64,000 nt of DNA. Origin: Candidatus Woesearchaeota archaeon. GTDB lineage: Archaea; Nanobdellota; Nanobdellia; Woesearchaeales; GW2011-AR4. The DNA is taken from the NCBI GenBank assembly GCA_016185755.1, contig JACPMX010000006.1, positions 34,644 to 98,643 on the forward strand, read 5' to 3'. Shown here piece after piece: positions 17,554 through 25,771 of the stretch. The position numbers were made by a program, and so were the translations under genes. The stretch's first letter is position 1. Every line of letters starts with the position of its first letter. Below the pieces are notes generated by a model. It was not told where the DNA came from, made no database searches, and worked only from the letters and a program-made list of their open reading frames with translations.

Positions 17554-18321
17554 ATGGATCCCCATGAAAGGATTTTCAGCATACTCTTCTCAAAAGCCGA
17601 TGAGATAACCTGGCAGGGTATAATCTACGAGCTTGTCAGGAGCGAGCAGATGGACCCCTGGGACATTGATGTCAGCATTCTGGCCCAGAAATACATCGAC
17701 ATGCTTAGAGGCCTCAAGGAGCATGATTTTCGCGTTTCAGGCAAGGTTCTGCTGGCAGCTGCTATTCTCCTTAAGATAAAGTCAAACAAGCTTGTAGGGG
17801 AGGATTTAAGCGAGCTGGACAGGCTTCTTATCGGAGTGGAAGAGGAGATGGAAGAGCTTGGCTTTGACGAGACAGGCAGCATGCCCAAGATTGGCGACAT
17901 TCCTGCATTGATACCCAGGACACCCCAGCCCAGAAAGAGGAAAGTTTCCATTTTTGACCTTGTGGAAGCGCTTGAGAGGGCTTTGGAAGTCAAGAAGAGA
18001 AGGCTGCTTCATTCAATACCTCCGTTAAACCTTGAAGCCCCAAAGAAGAAAAAAGACATAACCCAGGTCATAAGGGATGTCTACGGAAGGATAAAGGCAT
18101 TTTTTATAACAGCGCTGAAGGACAAGCTGACTTTCTCAAAGCTTTTGCCTTCTGAATCCAGGGAAGAGAAGGTTTATACTTTTATACCATTGCTTCATCT
18201 GGCGCAGCAAAACAAGATAGAGCTTCTTCAGGAAACTCATTTTGGAGAGATAGAGGTTATGCTCAAGAAGAAGGAAGAGGAGCAGCAAGTTCAAGAGGCA
18301 AAGGAGACTGTTGAAGGATAA
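17554..18321 (+). CDS. scpA: Segregation and condensation protein A (kleisin)
   Basis: ScpA is the kleisin that bridges the SMC heads in chromosome condensation. The 255-residue protein shows the ScpA N-terminal motif WQGIIYELVRSEQMDPWDIDVSILAQKYIDML and LAAAILLKIKSNKLV, a central acidic linker, and a C-terminal winged-helix segment (VYTFIPLLHLAQQNKIELLQE...FGEIEV). No smc or scpB gene lies next to it. A TATA box (TTTAAATATAATC) lies about 25 nt before the ATG. Confidence 0.9.
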   Translation: MDPHERIFSILFSKADEITWQGIIYELVRSEQMDPWDIDVSILAQKYIDMLRGLKEHDFRVSGKVLLAAAILLKIKSNKLVGEDLSELDRLLIGVEEEMEELGFDETGSMPKIGDIPALIPRTPQPRKRKVSIFDLVEALERALEVKKRRLLHSIPPLNLEAPKKKKDITQVIRDVYGRIKAFFITALKDKLTFSKLLPSESREEKVYTFIPLLHLAQQNKIELLQETHFGEIEVMLKKKEEEQQVQEAKETVEG

Positions 18322-18374
18322 TTTTTCCATAAAAAAATTTAAAAATAATTCATTTATCCAAAGATTATGGATGA

Positions 18375-18569
18375 AGGAAAAGTTATGAGGGGTTTAAGGG
18401 CGACCAGAAACAATATGCCGATAAATTCAATACCTTTTACAACTTCATAAGGGGAAATCAAGAATTGAAAATGACACCTGCACAAAGGGCAGGAATACAG
18501 CAAAAAGCGGATTGGAGAGAATTGCTAAATAAAAGTATGGAGGTAAATAAAAATGCAAATAAAAATTAA
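18375..18569 (+). pseudogene. C-terminal remnant of a DDE/IS6-like transposase
   Basis: A 64-codon open segment with no start codon in frame encodes YADKFNTFYNFIRGNQELKM and TPAQRAGIQQKADWREL. The YNFIR...TPA..AGI pattern is the usual C-terminal end of archaeal DDE (IS6-like) transposases. The segment is opened only by a stop (TGA 18372) and overlaps the next gene start by 17 bases. The rest of the element, including terminal repeats, is not visible, so this looks like a decayed insertion. Confidence 0.6.
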
Positions 18570-18936
18570 CTATGGAGGTCATACAGAGCCTTTTCCAAAT
18601 GTGGAAAGCACGGAAGAAATAAGAAAAATAGTTCAGAATGTGGAAGGTGTTCAAAGTGCTGATGTTCGGTATGTATCACAATTATCTGAAGGCTCTGGGA
18701 TAAGTACTCAAATGATTATTGATTGTGCTACTCTTGGTTTAGGCATTGCAACTTTTATTTATACTCTTTATAGGGATAGACGTAGTAAGAATGAACCGAT
18801 AAGAGTTCAAGTAAATAATCAAATAGTCAATATTTCAGAAAACGATAGTTTAGAGCAAGTTCAATTAAAGCTTCAAATAGATGGTCAAAATGAATCAAAA
18901 CCCTCTACGCAACACCCAAATAAAAATGGAATATAA
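18553..18936 (+). CDS. Single-pass membrane protein of unknown family
   Basis: The 127-residue protein has an N-terminal beta-alpha-beta-like region (residues 1-45), one hydrophobic helix (MIIDCATLGLGIATFIYTLY, about 57-76), a basic junction (RDRRSK) and a C-terminal region with strands IRVQVNNQIVNIS and helix SLEQVQLKLQI. The layout (small domain, one helix, Arg-rich junction, beta-strand plus helix) recalls bacterial effector-associated constant components, but the resemblance is only architectural. It overlaps the following gene and follows a transposase scar. Confidence 0.65.
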   Translation: MQIKINYGGHTEPFPNVESTEEIRKIVQNVEGVQSADVRYVSQLSEGSGISTQMIIDCATLGLGIATFIYTLYRDRRSKNEPIRVQVNNQIVNISENDSLEQVQLKLQIDGQNESKPSTQHPNKNGI

Positions 18937-19183
18937 AAAATTTGAAGAAGTTAGTCTTAAAGGAGAAGATAGACAGGAGTGGTGTTTAGTAAGAATATTG
19001 CAAAGAAACAAAGGTGGTTGTTTCTTACAATTTGTTACAAAAAGACTTAATGGAAAAGAATTAGATTATTCCAATATTGAAGAATTTGAATTAAACGAAG
19101 AAGAATCAAAAGAACTTTTAGGTAAAATAGAGAAAACAGCCGTTATGCAACAGCCGAAAACAACAGCTAAAGATACACCATAA
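18926..19183 (+). CDS. Small soluble protein of unknown function
   Basis: From the ATG at 18926 the product is 85 residues; two earlier in-frame ATGs (18881 and 18890) would extend it inside the previous gene. It overlaps the stop of the preceding gene by 11 bases, so the two are probably translated together. Predicted strands EWCLVRILQ and GCFLQFVTKRLNG and an acidic helix NEEESKELLGKIEK are visible. No family is recognised. The AT-rich composition matches the preceding gene. Confidence 0.6.
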   Translation: MEYKKFEEVSLKGEDRQEWCLVRILQRNKGGCFLQFVTKRLNGKELDYSNIEEFELNEEESKELLGKIEKTAVMQQPKTTAKDTP

Positions 19184-19217
19184 CCAATAACCCAAAATCC
19201 CTTTAAAACCGAAAACT

Positions 19218-19237
19218 ATAAATATAACTATATTTAT
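19218..19237. promoter_or_regulatory. Inverted repeat over the vapBC promoter
   Basis: ATAAATATA-AC-TATATTTAT is a perfect 9-bp inverted repeat with a two-base spacer, 10 bases before the vapB ATG (19248). It also contains the TATA-like sequence. VapB proteins usually repress their own operon by binding such sites. Confidence 0.5.
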
Positions 19238-19247
19238 ATCTATAATT

Positions 19248-19448
19248 ATGGCAACAACAATAGCAGTTAAGGAAAGCACACTGCAGCTTCTTGCAAAAGT
19301 AAAGAAGAAAACAGAAGCAGCCAGCATGGATGAGACAATCCAGATGCTTTTGCAAAAATTTGAGCATGTGCCGAATTCAAGGTTTGGCTCTCAGCCCAGA
19401 TTAGGCAAGTTTGAAGAAAAAGACAGGATGAAGGCTCATGAGCTTTAG
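19248..19448 (+). CDS. vapB: VapB-like antitoxin
   Basis: This 66-residue protein has an N-terminal ribbon-helix-helix-like part (TTIAVKESTLQLLAKVKKKT then SMDETIQMLLQKFEHV) and a C-terminal tail that would wrap the toxin. Its last 11 bases overlap the PIN toxin gene, the typical arrangement of vapBC loci. Family and function follow from the partner. Confidence 0.85.
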   Translation: MATTIAVKESTLQLLAKVKKKTEAASMDETIQMLLQKFEHVPNSRFGSQPRLGKFEEKDRMKAHEL

Positions 19449-19821
19449 CTATGTTATAGACTCTTATGCCTGGGTTGAATATTTCCGCGGCACAAATGAG
19501 GGGGCTGCTGCAAAGGAGTATATTGAGAAAAAAAGCAATGCAACATGCTCAATAACAATAGCAGAGCTTGCTGAGAAATACAAAAGGGAAAATAAAGACT
19601 TTTCAGAAGACTACCACTTTATTGTATCCAAAAGCGAGATAATTGATTTAAGCGGCGATATCGCGCTTGCCGCAGGAGAAATTAATTTTGAAAGCAAGAA
19701 GAAAATCAAGAACTGGGGAATGTCTGATTCAATTATACTGGCAACTGCAAGAATGTCCAATGCAAAGGTTGTGACCGGGGATGAGCATTTCAGGAACCTG
19801 AATGAAGTGATGATAAATTAA
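19438..19821 (+). CDS. vapC: VapC-type PIN-domain toxin
   Basis: PIN-domain toxins are Mg-dependent ribonucleases, often cutting tRNA or rRNA. The 127-residue protein has the acidic active-site set: D8 (YVIDSYAWVEYF), Glu in SITIAELAEKY, Asp in WGMSDSIILATA and Asp in VTGDEHFRNL. The length is typical. Its start lies inside the vapB gene, giving an 11-base overlap and coupled translation. Confidence 0.92.
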   Translation: MSFSYVIDSYAWVEYFRGTNEGAAAKEYIEKKSNATCSITIAELAEKYKRENKDFSEDYHFIVSKSEIIDLSGDIALAAGEINFESKKKIKNWGMSDSIILATARMSNAKVVTGDEHFRNLNEVMIN

Positions 19822-19884
19822 AATCTAAAACCCAAATCTTTTTAAACAGCCGGTTTTCCTATAGACTGCAAAGGGTGGGTATAT

Positions 19885-20859
19885 TTGCTAAAGGAACACT
19901 TCAAGCTTATCTCAGGAACTGCCAACAGGAAGCTCAGCGAAGGTGTGGCTAATCTGCTAAAGGTGCCTTTAACCCCTGTCGAAATAAAGCGCTTCCATGA
20001 CGGGGAGATTTATTGCAGGGTGCTTGAAAGCGTAAGAGGCTGCGATGTTTTCATAATCCAGCCAACTTCCCCTGATGCAAGCCTTAACCTTATGGAGCTT
20101 CTCATTTTGATTGATGCCCTTAAAAGGTCATCTCCTGACAAGATAACTGCAGTCATTCCGTATTACGGGTATTGCAGGCAGGACAAGAAAACAAAGCCAA
20201 GGGAGCCGATAACGGCAAAGCTTGTCGCAAACATGATAACAATTGCAGGGGCCGACCGGGTCATAATGTTCGATGTCCACGTTGCCCAGGTGCAGGGCTT
20301 TTTTGACATACCAAGCGACAACCTTGATGTGATACCTCTTTTTGCGGATTACATAGCAGACAAGAAATTGAAGGATATAGTCATCGTGAGCCCCGATGCC
20401 GGAGGGGCTTCAAGGGCAAGGTCATTCGCAAAAGTCCTGAATGCCCCGATAGCCATTATTGACAAGAGAAGGCCGGAGCAGAACGTTGCTGCGGTTGAAA
20501 ACGTGATAGGGAATGTAAAAGGCAGGACAGCATTCATTGTTGACGACATAATAGACACGGCCGGCTCGATAACAGAAGCGGCCAGCATATTGCTTAAGTT
20601 TGGCGCAAAAGAAGTATATGCGCTTGCAACCCACGGGGTTTTTTCAAGTCCTGCTGTTGACAGGCTGAACAAGTCGCAGATAAAAGAAGTTGTTGTTACA
20701 GACACAATTGACATACCAAAAGAGAAGAGGGCAAGCAAGCTTAAACTCATCTCAATTGTCCCGCTGCTTTCAGAAACGGTCAAAAGAACACATGAAGGCC
20801 TGCCGATGGGAGTAGTGTATGAAGAAATGTACAGAAAAATAGAGAAAAAAATAAAATAA
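19885..20859 (+). CDS. prs: Ribose-phosphate pyrophosphokinase (PRPP synthetase)
   Basis: Prs makes PRPP from ribose 5-phosphate and ATP, the substrate of PurF. The 324-residue protein shows EIKRFHDGEIYCRVLESVRG, the flexible loop IPYYGYCRQDKKTKPREPI, the catalytic DVH (MFDVHVAQVQGFF) and the PRPP motif AFIVDDIIDTAGSI. The start is a TTG preceded by a purine-rich GGGTGGG; no ATG or GTG lies closer. It is followed after five bases by prefoldin alpha. Confidence 0.95.
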   Translation: MLKEHFKLISGTANRKLSEGVANLLKVPLTPVEIKRFHDGEIYCRVLESVRGCDVFIIQPTSPDASLNLMELLILIDALKRSSPDKITAVIPYYGYCRQDKKTKPREPITAKLVANMITIAGADRVIMFDVHVAQVQGFFDIPSDNLDVIPLFADYIADKKLKDIVIVSPDAGGASRARSFAKVLNAPIAIIDKRRPEQNVAAVENVIGNVKGRTAFIVDDIIDTAGSITEAASILLKFGAKEVYALATHGVFSSPAVDRLNKSQIKEVVVTDTIDIPKEKRASKLKLISIVPLLSETVKRTHEGLPMGVVYEEMYRKIEKKIK

Positions 20860-20864
20860 GTAAA

Positions 20865-21281
20865 ATGGAAGAAAGGGAAAAGCAGGCGCAGGAAATGTAT
20901 ATGGAGTTCCAGGCCCTGGACCAGCACATAAAGCAGCTGCAGAAGCAGCTTGAAATGGTCACCCACCAGCTGATGGAGCTGCATTCAACCAGCAGCGGCC
21001 TTGAGGAATTCAATAAAATCGGGCAGGGAAAAGAGATATTGGTGCCCCTCAGCTCCGGAATATTCGCAAAAGCCAGCATAAAGGAAACTTCCGAGCTGCT
21101 TGTCAATGTAGGGGCCAATATTGTTGTCAAAAAAGACGTTGCATCGGCAAAAAAGCTCATCCAGGGACAGATGGAAGAGATAAAAAAAATACAGAAGCAG
21201 ATGGTCGACGAGCTTGAGAAGATGACAAGCCACGCTGCCGGCATAGAGGCAAGGCTGCAGCAATTGGTTTCGCAGGAATAA
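20865..21281 (+). CDS. pfdA: Prefoldin alpha subunit
   Basis: The archaeal prefoldin alpha subunit forms the alpha2-beta4 jellyfish-like chaperone that passes unfolded proteins to the thermosome. The 138-residue protein has the two long coiled-coil helices (residues 1-50 and 95-138) joined by the beta-hairpin region (EILVPLSSGIFAKASIKETSELLVNVGANIVVKKD). The length is typical. It lies in the same transcription direction as prs, five bases downstream. Confidence 0.93.
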   Translation: MEEREKQAQEMYMEFQALDQHIKQLQKQLEMVTHQLMELHSTSSGLEEFNKIGQGKEILVPLSSGIFAKASIKETSELLVNVGANIVVKKDVASAKKLIQGQMEEIKKIQKQMVDELEKMTSHAAGIEARLQQLVSQE

Positions 21282-21308
21282 TTTCTGATTTTTTAAGATG
21301 TTAAAATC

Positions 21309-21332
21309 AACATTTGCCGAAGGCGGATTGAA
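21309..21332 (-). repeat. Terminal fragment of dispersed structured element
   Basis: On the minus strand, TTCAATCCGCCTTCGGCAAA matches the first bases and first hairpin (GCC-TTC-GGC) of the copy at 49508, and its TTCAATCCG end is identical to the ends of the full copies. It sits in the 84-bp gap between pfdA and the DUF62 gene. Only the terminal hairpin survives. Confidence 0.55.
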
Positions 21333-21365
21333 ATCAGCTTCAATAAAATTAAATAAAAAATTCAA

Positions 21366-22178
21366 ATGAAAAAACCAATCATCAGCCTTACAAGCGATTT
21401 TGGCGTTCAGACACAGGGCGTCGGAATCATGGAAGCTGTCGCTTTACAGATTAATCCTGAGGCAAAAGTAATACACTTAATGCACGGCCTGCCGGATTTC
21501 AATTTGCATTGCGCGGCAAGGACAATGGAAGCTGTAACCTACATGCCCATTGGATTTCACGTCTGCGTTGTAGATCCCGGCGTCGGGACAAAAAGGAAGC
21601 CCATAATAATCGAAACCGGCAGGGGCGATTTTCTGATCGGGCCTGACAACGGCGTTTTGATTCCAGCGACAAGATTCCTTGGAGGGATAAAAAAAGCTGT
21701 AGAAATAACAAATGAGAAGTACATGAGGAAGCCCGTTTCTCCTGTTTTCCACGGAAGGGACATCTTTACCCCGGCAGCGGCGTATTTGTCAAAAGGAATA
21801 AAAATCAATGGCTTTGGAAAAGAGATAAGCCCGAAAAACCTTGCCAGGGCCCCCTATGAAGAGGCAAAAGCAGAAGGGAATAAAATAAATGCAAAGGTCA
21901 TATCAATCAACAAGTTCGGCTCGATCCACCTTAACATAACACATGCAGAATGGGATAAATTCAACATAAAATTAAATAGTTTTGTGGCCTTGAATTTAGG
22001 CAATAAATCTTTGAACCTGCCGCACTCGGCTACTTTCGGGGATGTTGCAAACGGGGAGCCTTTGATTTTCAAGGACGATTACGGCAAGATGGAAATCGCG
22101 CTCAACATGGGCAATTTTTCAAAAAAATACAGCGTAAGCATAGGAGATGAATGCACTATAAGGAAGGTGGCAAGATAA
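21366..22178 (+). CDS. S-adenosyl-L-methionine hydroxide adenosyltransferase (DUF62)
   Basis: Archaeal DUF62 enzymes hydrolyse SAM to adenosine and methionine using a conserved Asp-Arg-His set; they are relatives of fluorinase and chlorinase. The 270-residue protein has the N-terminal ISLTSDFG, VCVVDPGVGTKRKPIII and FLIGPDNGVLIPA signatures and VFHGRDIFTPAAAYLSKG. Its start lies 85 bases after pfdA, and the ftsY ATG follows its stop directly. The physiological role is not settled; it may balance SAM. Confidence 0.92.
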   Translation: MKKPIISLTSDFGVQTQGVGIMEAVALQINPEAKVIHLMHGLPDFNLHCAARTMEAVTYMPIGFHVCVVDPGVGTKRKPIIIETGRGDFLIGPDNGVLIPATRFLGGIKKAVEITNEKYMRKPVSPVFHGRDIFTPAAAYLSKGIKINGFGKEISPKNLARAPYEEAKAEGNKINAKVISINKFGSIHLNITHAEWDKFNIKLNSFVALNLGNKSLNLPHSATFGDVANGEPLIFKDDYGKMEIALNMGNFSKKYSVSIGDECTIRKVAR

Positions 22179-23648
22179 ATGTTCAAGTTCCTGAAAGACA
22201 AGCTGAAAAGCGCAATATCGAAAATTTCTGAAGGCGTCGAGAAAGAGGGTAAACTAGAAGAGAAGGAAGTAGAAATTCCAGTCCAAAATGCCCCTGAGCC
22301 GGAAACAAAGGGATTTTTTGCAAGAATCAAGGAGAAGATTGTAGGCAAACCGGAAATAAAGGTGCAGCCTTCTGTAGACGAGCCCGAAGAAACTGTACCT
22401 GAGGTTATGTCTAAAAATGAACTTGAAGCCCTTAAAAAAACAACCGAAAATACAGAGATTGCAGGGAGTAGTATCCCAGAGTTTTATGGCAAAGCTAAAA
22501 AGATGCATTATGATGAAAAATTTCATGAAAAAAGCCAAAAAACTTTTGAAGCCAATATTGAAAAAGCAAAACAAGAAACTCACCAAAAAAAGCTTAAGAA
22601 AGCCCGCAAGCCCGATGTCAAAATCTTCCATAAGCCGAAGGAGATTGAAAAAGAAAAAATAAAGGAAGAATTGTTTGAAAAAATAAAGCCAAAAATAGAG
22701 GCAAAGGAAATATTTGAAGCAAAAAAAACAGAGCCAAAAGAGGAAAAAATAATCGAGCCCGGGAAAAAAGGCTTTTTTGCAGCGATAAGGGAAAAAATAA
22801 TAACAACAAAGATTGATGAAGCTCAGTTTGAGAAGCTGTTTTGGGAAATGGAAATGGCCCTTATGGAAAGCAACGTGGCTGTTGAAGTGATAGGAAAAAT
22901 AAAGAATGACCTGAAAAGCGAGCTTGTTGAAAAGCCGATAAGGAGAACCAAGGTAGAGGATACGGTTATGCTGGCTTTGAAGAGCTCAATTGAGGGGCTG
23001 TTTGAAAATGATGGCATCAATCTGCTTGATGAAATAAAAAGCAAGCAGGAAAAGCCCTATGTCATAGCTTTCTTCGGCATTAACGGAAGCGGCAAGACAA
23101 CAAGCATTGCAAAGCTGGCAAGCATGCTGAAGTCAAATAAAATCTCGTGCGTCCTTGCAGCCTCTGACACTTTCAGGGCAGCATCAATAGAGCAGCTGCA
23201 GCAGCATGCTGACAAGCTGGAAATAAAGCTGATCAAGCATGATTATGGAAGCGACCCTGCAGCAGTGGCATTTGATGCAGTTAAGCATGCAAAGGCAAAA
23301 AACATCGACGCTGTTCTGGTTGACACTGCGGGCAGGATGCACAGCAATGAAAATCTTATTGCCGAGATGAAAAAAATAATAAGGGTTGCAAAGCCTGACT
23401 TGAAGATATTTGTGGGAGAAAGCATAACCGGAAATGACTGTGTCGAGCAGGCAAAGACATTCAACGATGCAGTAGGCATTGACGGGATAATACTGGCTAA
23501 AGCAGATATTGACGAGAAAGGCGGCGCTGCCGTTTCTGTCTCTTATGTGACGAAAAAGCCGATTTTATTTCTGGGAACCGGGCAAGCATACAGCGACCTT
23601 GAGACTTTTGACAAGGAAAAGATAATGAAGAATATTGGATTGGCTTGA
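22179..23648 (+). CDS. ftsY: Signal recognition particle receptor FtsY
   Basis: FtsY is the GTPase at the membrane that docks SRP-ribosome complexes. The 489-residue chain has a long, highly charged Lys/Glu-rich N-terminal region (1-200) including a repeated KKGFFA(R/A)IKEKI motif, followed by the NG domain: G1 FFGINGSGKTTSIAKLA (about residue 300), the DTFRAASIEQL insertion, G3 DTAGRMHSNENL, and G4 as ILAKADIDEKGGAAVS (AKAD instead of the common TKxD). It starts directly after the DUF62 stop. The partner SRP54 is at 54318. Confidence 0.95.
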   Translation: MFKFLKDKLKSAISKISEGVEKEGKLEEKEVEIPVQNAPEPETKGFFARIKEKIVGKPEIKVQPSVDEPEETVPEVMSKNELEALKKTTENTEIAGSSIPEFYGKAKKMHYDEKFHEKSQKTFEANIEKAKQETHQKKLKKARKPDVKIFHKPKEIEKEKIKEELFEKIKPKIEAKEIFEAKKTEPKEEKIIEPGKKGFFAAIREKIITTKIDEAQFEKLFWEMEMALMESNVAVEVIGKIKNDLKSELVEKPIRRTKVEDTVMLALKSSIEGLFENDGINLLDEIKSKQEKPYVIAFFGINGSGKTTSIAKLASMLKSNKISCVLAASDTFRAASIEQLQQHADKLEIKLIKHDYGSDPAAVAFDAVKHAKAKNIDAVLVDTAGRMHSNENLIAEMKKIIRVAKPDLKIFVGESITGNDCVEQAKTFNDAVGIDGIILAKADIDEKGGAAVSVSYVTKKPILFLGTGQAYSDLETFDKEKIMKNIGLA

Positions 23649-24311
23649 TCAATAAAACTCAATCTTCCCGTCCAGGTAAATCCCCTTGTGCAGCTTCACA
23701 GGCCTCCATTCATCAGCAATCAAATCGGCATGCAGCCATTCTGCAAGCTCTTCTGCATTCCCTATAGTCGCGCTCAGCCCTATTATCTGCACATTCTTTA
23801 AAATCTTTTTTAGGATGGTGAGCAGGATCTCCAGCGTAGGGCCCCTTTCAGTGTCGTTAAGGAGATGGATTTCGTCAACAACAACAGTTGCTATGCCTGC
23901 AAGCCATGGCGCATGGTGCCTTGTCAAAGAGTCAAGCTTTTCTGATGTAGTGACAATCAGGTCGTAGTCTGCAAGAAAAGGGTCTGCCGAATCAATATCT
24001 CCGATGGACAGCGCGATTTTCGCGATATCCCCGTATTTCCTCTTGAAGTCCCTGTATTTTTCTGATGCAAGCGCCTTAAGCGGAACAATGTAAACTGCCT
24101 TTCCTTTTCCCTCAATTACTGATTTCATAGCAGCAAGCTCAGCTATCAGGGTTTTTCCAGATGCGGTAGGGGTGCAGACAAGAAGGCTTTTTCCCTCCAA
24201 AAGGCCTTTTTTGACTGATTTTTCCTGGGCAGGCCTGAGCTTTGTTATCTCTTTTTCAAGAATGCCGTAAAGCTCCCTGGGTATCCTGTCTTTTATTGAT
24301 TTCAGCTCCAT
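23649..24311 (-). CDS. Truncated Ski2-like (Hel308-type) helicase, RecA1 domain only
   Basis: The 220-residue protein contains only the first RecA domain of a Ski2-family DEAD/H helicase: LRPAQEKSVKKGLL, Walker A CTPTASGKT (about 46-54), motif Ia VPLKALASEKY, GDID, motif Ic VTTSEKLDSL, Walker B DEIHLLNDTERG and motif III LSATIGNAEEL. It stops right after GIYLDGKIEFY, the linker where full-length helicases go on to RecA2, winged-helix and ratchet domains. The stop lies next to the ftsY stop, so the gene ends at a tail-to-tail junction. It may be a rearranged remnant or a genuine one-domain ATPase. Confidence 0.8.
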   Translation of the reverse strand: MELKSIKDRIPRELYGILEKEITKLRPAQEKSVKKGLLEGKSLLVCTPTASGKTLIAELAAMKSVIEGKGKAVYIVPLKALASEKYRDFKRKYGDIAKIALSIGDIDSADPFLADYDLIVTTSEKLDSLTRHHAPWLAGIATVVVDEIHLLNDTERGPTLEILLTILKKILKNVQIIGLSATIGNAEELAEWLHADLIADEWRPVKLHKGIYLDGKIEFY

Positions 24312-24385
24312 GATTCGGAATATCCCACTATTGTTTTTAAATATTATGAAAAAAATTTATATACCGGATGCACCAGTTCCGGGAA

Positions 24386-24811
24386 ATGAAACCTCTGGCT
24401 CATTTTATTGCATCCCTTGCCTTGGCTGCGCTGCTTTATCCCGTGCTTGGCTGGAAAGCCATGCTCATCTTTGCAGGCGGAGTTCTCATAGACATCGACC
24501 ATTATCTCTGGTATGTTTACAAATACCGGAAAATCGGCTTTTTTAAGGCATACAGATTCTTCTCGAAAAACACAGATGCAAGGGATTTTTCAAATTTCGA
24601 GGGAATACTGCTTTTGTTCCACACAGTGGAATTTTTGCTTGTATCAGTTGTGCTGTCTTTTTATTCCCGGCTGGCTCTTGCCTTTACAGCAGGATTGATT
24701 CTGCACTATGGGTTAGACACTATCTACTTATACCGCATAGCGGGCCGGTTTATTGTGAATCACTCCCTAATCCACTGGATTTACAGCAGCCATATCAAAA
24801 AGCTTAAATAA
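24386..24811 (+). CDS. DUF457/YdjM-like membrane-bound putative metal-dependent hydrolase
   Basis: From the ATG at 24386 (about 28 nt after a TTTATATA box) the protein is 141 residues with four hydrophobic segments. The family pattern is conserved: His in KPLAHFIASLAL, DIDH in GGVLIDIDHYLWYV, His in LLLFHTVEFLL and HYGLD in LILHYGLDTIYL, a set of membrane-embedded metal ligands. YdjM-type proteins are thought to be hydrolases acting on membrane substrates, but no activity is established. An earlier ATG (24368) would start before the expected transcription start. Confidence 0.8.
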   Translation: MKPLAHFIASLALAALLYPVLGWKAMLIFAGGVLIDIDHYLWYVYKYRKIGFFKAYRFFSKNTDARDFSNFEGILLLFHTVEFLLVSVVLSFYSRLALAFTAGLILHYGLDTIYLYRIAGRFIVNHSLIHWIYSSHIKKLK

Positions 24812-24832
24812 TTCTATAATGAGTTGGTGCCT

Positions 24833-25771
24833 ATGGGCACAATAAGGAAAGACTATATTCTTGACCGGTGGGTGTACTATGCGGCTGAAAGGAAAAAAAG
24901 GCCCAGGGACTTCAAGAGCATAGAGGTCAAAGACAATTCAAAAGCATGCTTTTTCTGCCCGTGGAACACGCATTTGACGCCTCCGGAAATCGGCAGGGTC
25001 GAGTACAAAAACGGGTGGAAAATGAGGTGGTTCCTGAACAAGTTTCCTGCATTAAGGAAAAAAGGAAGCCCCAAAATAAAATCCAAAAAATTCTTCTCTG
25101 AAGGGGATTCTTACGGCGTTCACGAGGTGATTGTTGAAACCCCGCATCATAAATCCCAGCTTGCCGACCTGCCGGTTCAGCAGATAAGGGAGCTGCTCGG
25201 TGTTTATAAGTGGAGGATAAGGGAATTGAGCGGCGTTAAAGGAATAAAGTATGTCAGCGTATTCAAGAACCATGGAAAGGACGCAGGCACTTCTCTTGTC
25301 CACAGCCATTCGCAGGTTATGGCCTTGACCCAGGTTCCGCAGCTAATAGAAGAAAAACTGGTTGCAGTAAAAAAACACAAGAAATGCCCTTATTGCGACA
25401 TCATAAAAGCCGAGACAAAGTCAAAAAGAAAGATTTTCGAGACAAAAAATGTCGTTGCATTTGCCCCTTTTGCCTCGCGCTTCAACTACGAGGCCTGGAT
25501 ATTCACAAAGCAGCACAAAAGGGCAATGGAAGGGCTTGAGGAAAATGAATTGATGGATCTGGCATCAGCCTTGAAAAAAATAATATCCAAATTGAAAAGC
25601 ATCAATGTTTCCTACAATTTTTACGTCCATTACTCCCCTTCAAATGAAGACCTGCACTTCCACATTGAAGTGGCTCCAAGAATGGCAACATGGGGCGGCT
25701 TTGAATTGTCGACAAACTATGTCATAAATTCTGTTTTACCGGAAGACGCGGCAAGGTTTTACAGAGGATGA
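24833..25771 (+). CDS. galT: Galactose-1-phosphate uridylyltransferase-like (HIT superfamily)
   Basis: GalT exchanges UMP between UDP-glucose and galactose-1-phosphate; archaeal relatives may use other hexose phosphates or ADP-glucose. The 312-residue protein has the catalytic HSHSQV (LVHSHSQVMALTQVP), zinc-binding Cys (CFFC, CPYC) and a second HIT-like region (DLHFHIEVAPRM). ATG 24833 lies about 27 nt after a CTTAAATA box; upstream TTG/GTG codons (24824, 24827) would precede the transcription start. Its last 13 bases overlap the convergent orphan gene at 25759. Confidence 0.88.
   Translation: MGTIRKDYILDRWVYYAAERKKRPRDFKSIEVKDNSKACFFCPWNTHLTPPEIGRVEYKNGWKMRWFLNKFPALRKKGSPKIKSKKFFSEGDSYGVHEVIVETPHHKSQLADLPVQQIRELLGVYKWRIRELSGVKGIKYVSVFKNHGKDAGTSLVHSHSQVMALTQVPQLIEEKLVAVKKHKKCPYCDIIKAETKSKRKIFETKNVVAFAPFASRFNYEAWIFTKQHKRAMEGLEENELMDLASALKKIISKLKSINVSYNFYVHYSPSNEDLHFHIEVAPRMATWGGFELSTNYVINSVLPEDAARFYRG

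Noticed and set aside
22254..22631. Minus-strand ORFs opposite the FtsY N-terminus
   Set aside because: The Lys-rich sense strand gives Phe/Leu-rich antisense frames that imitate membrane proteins; no independent signals.
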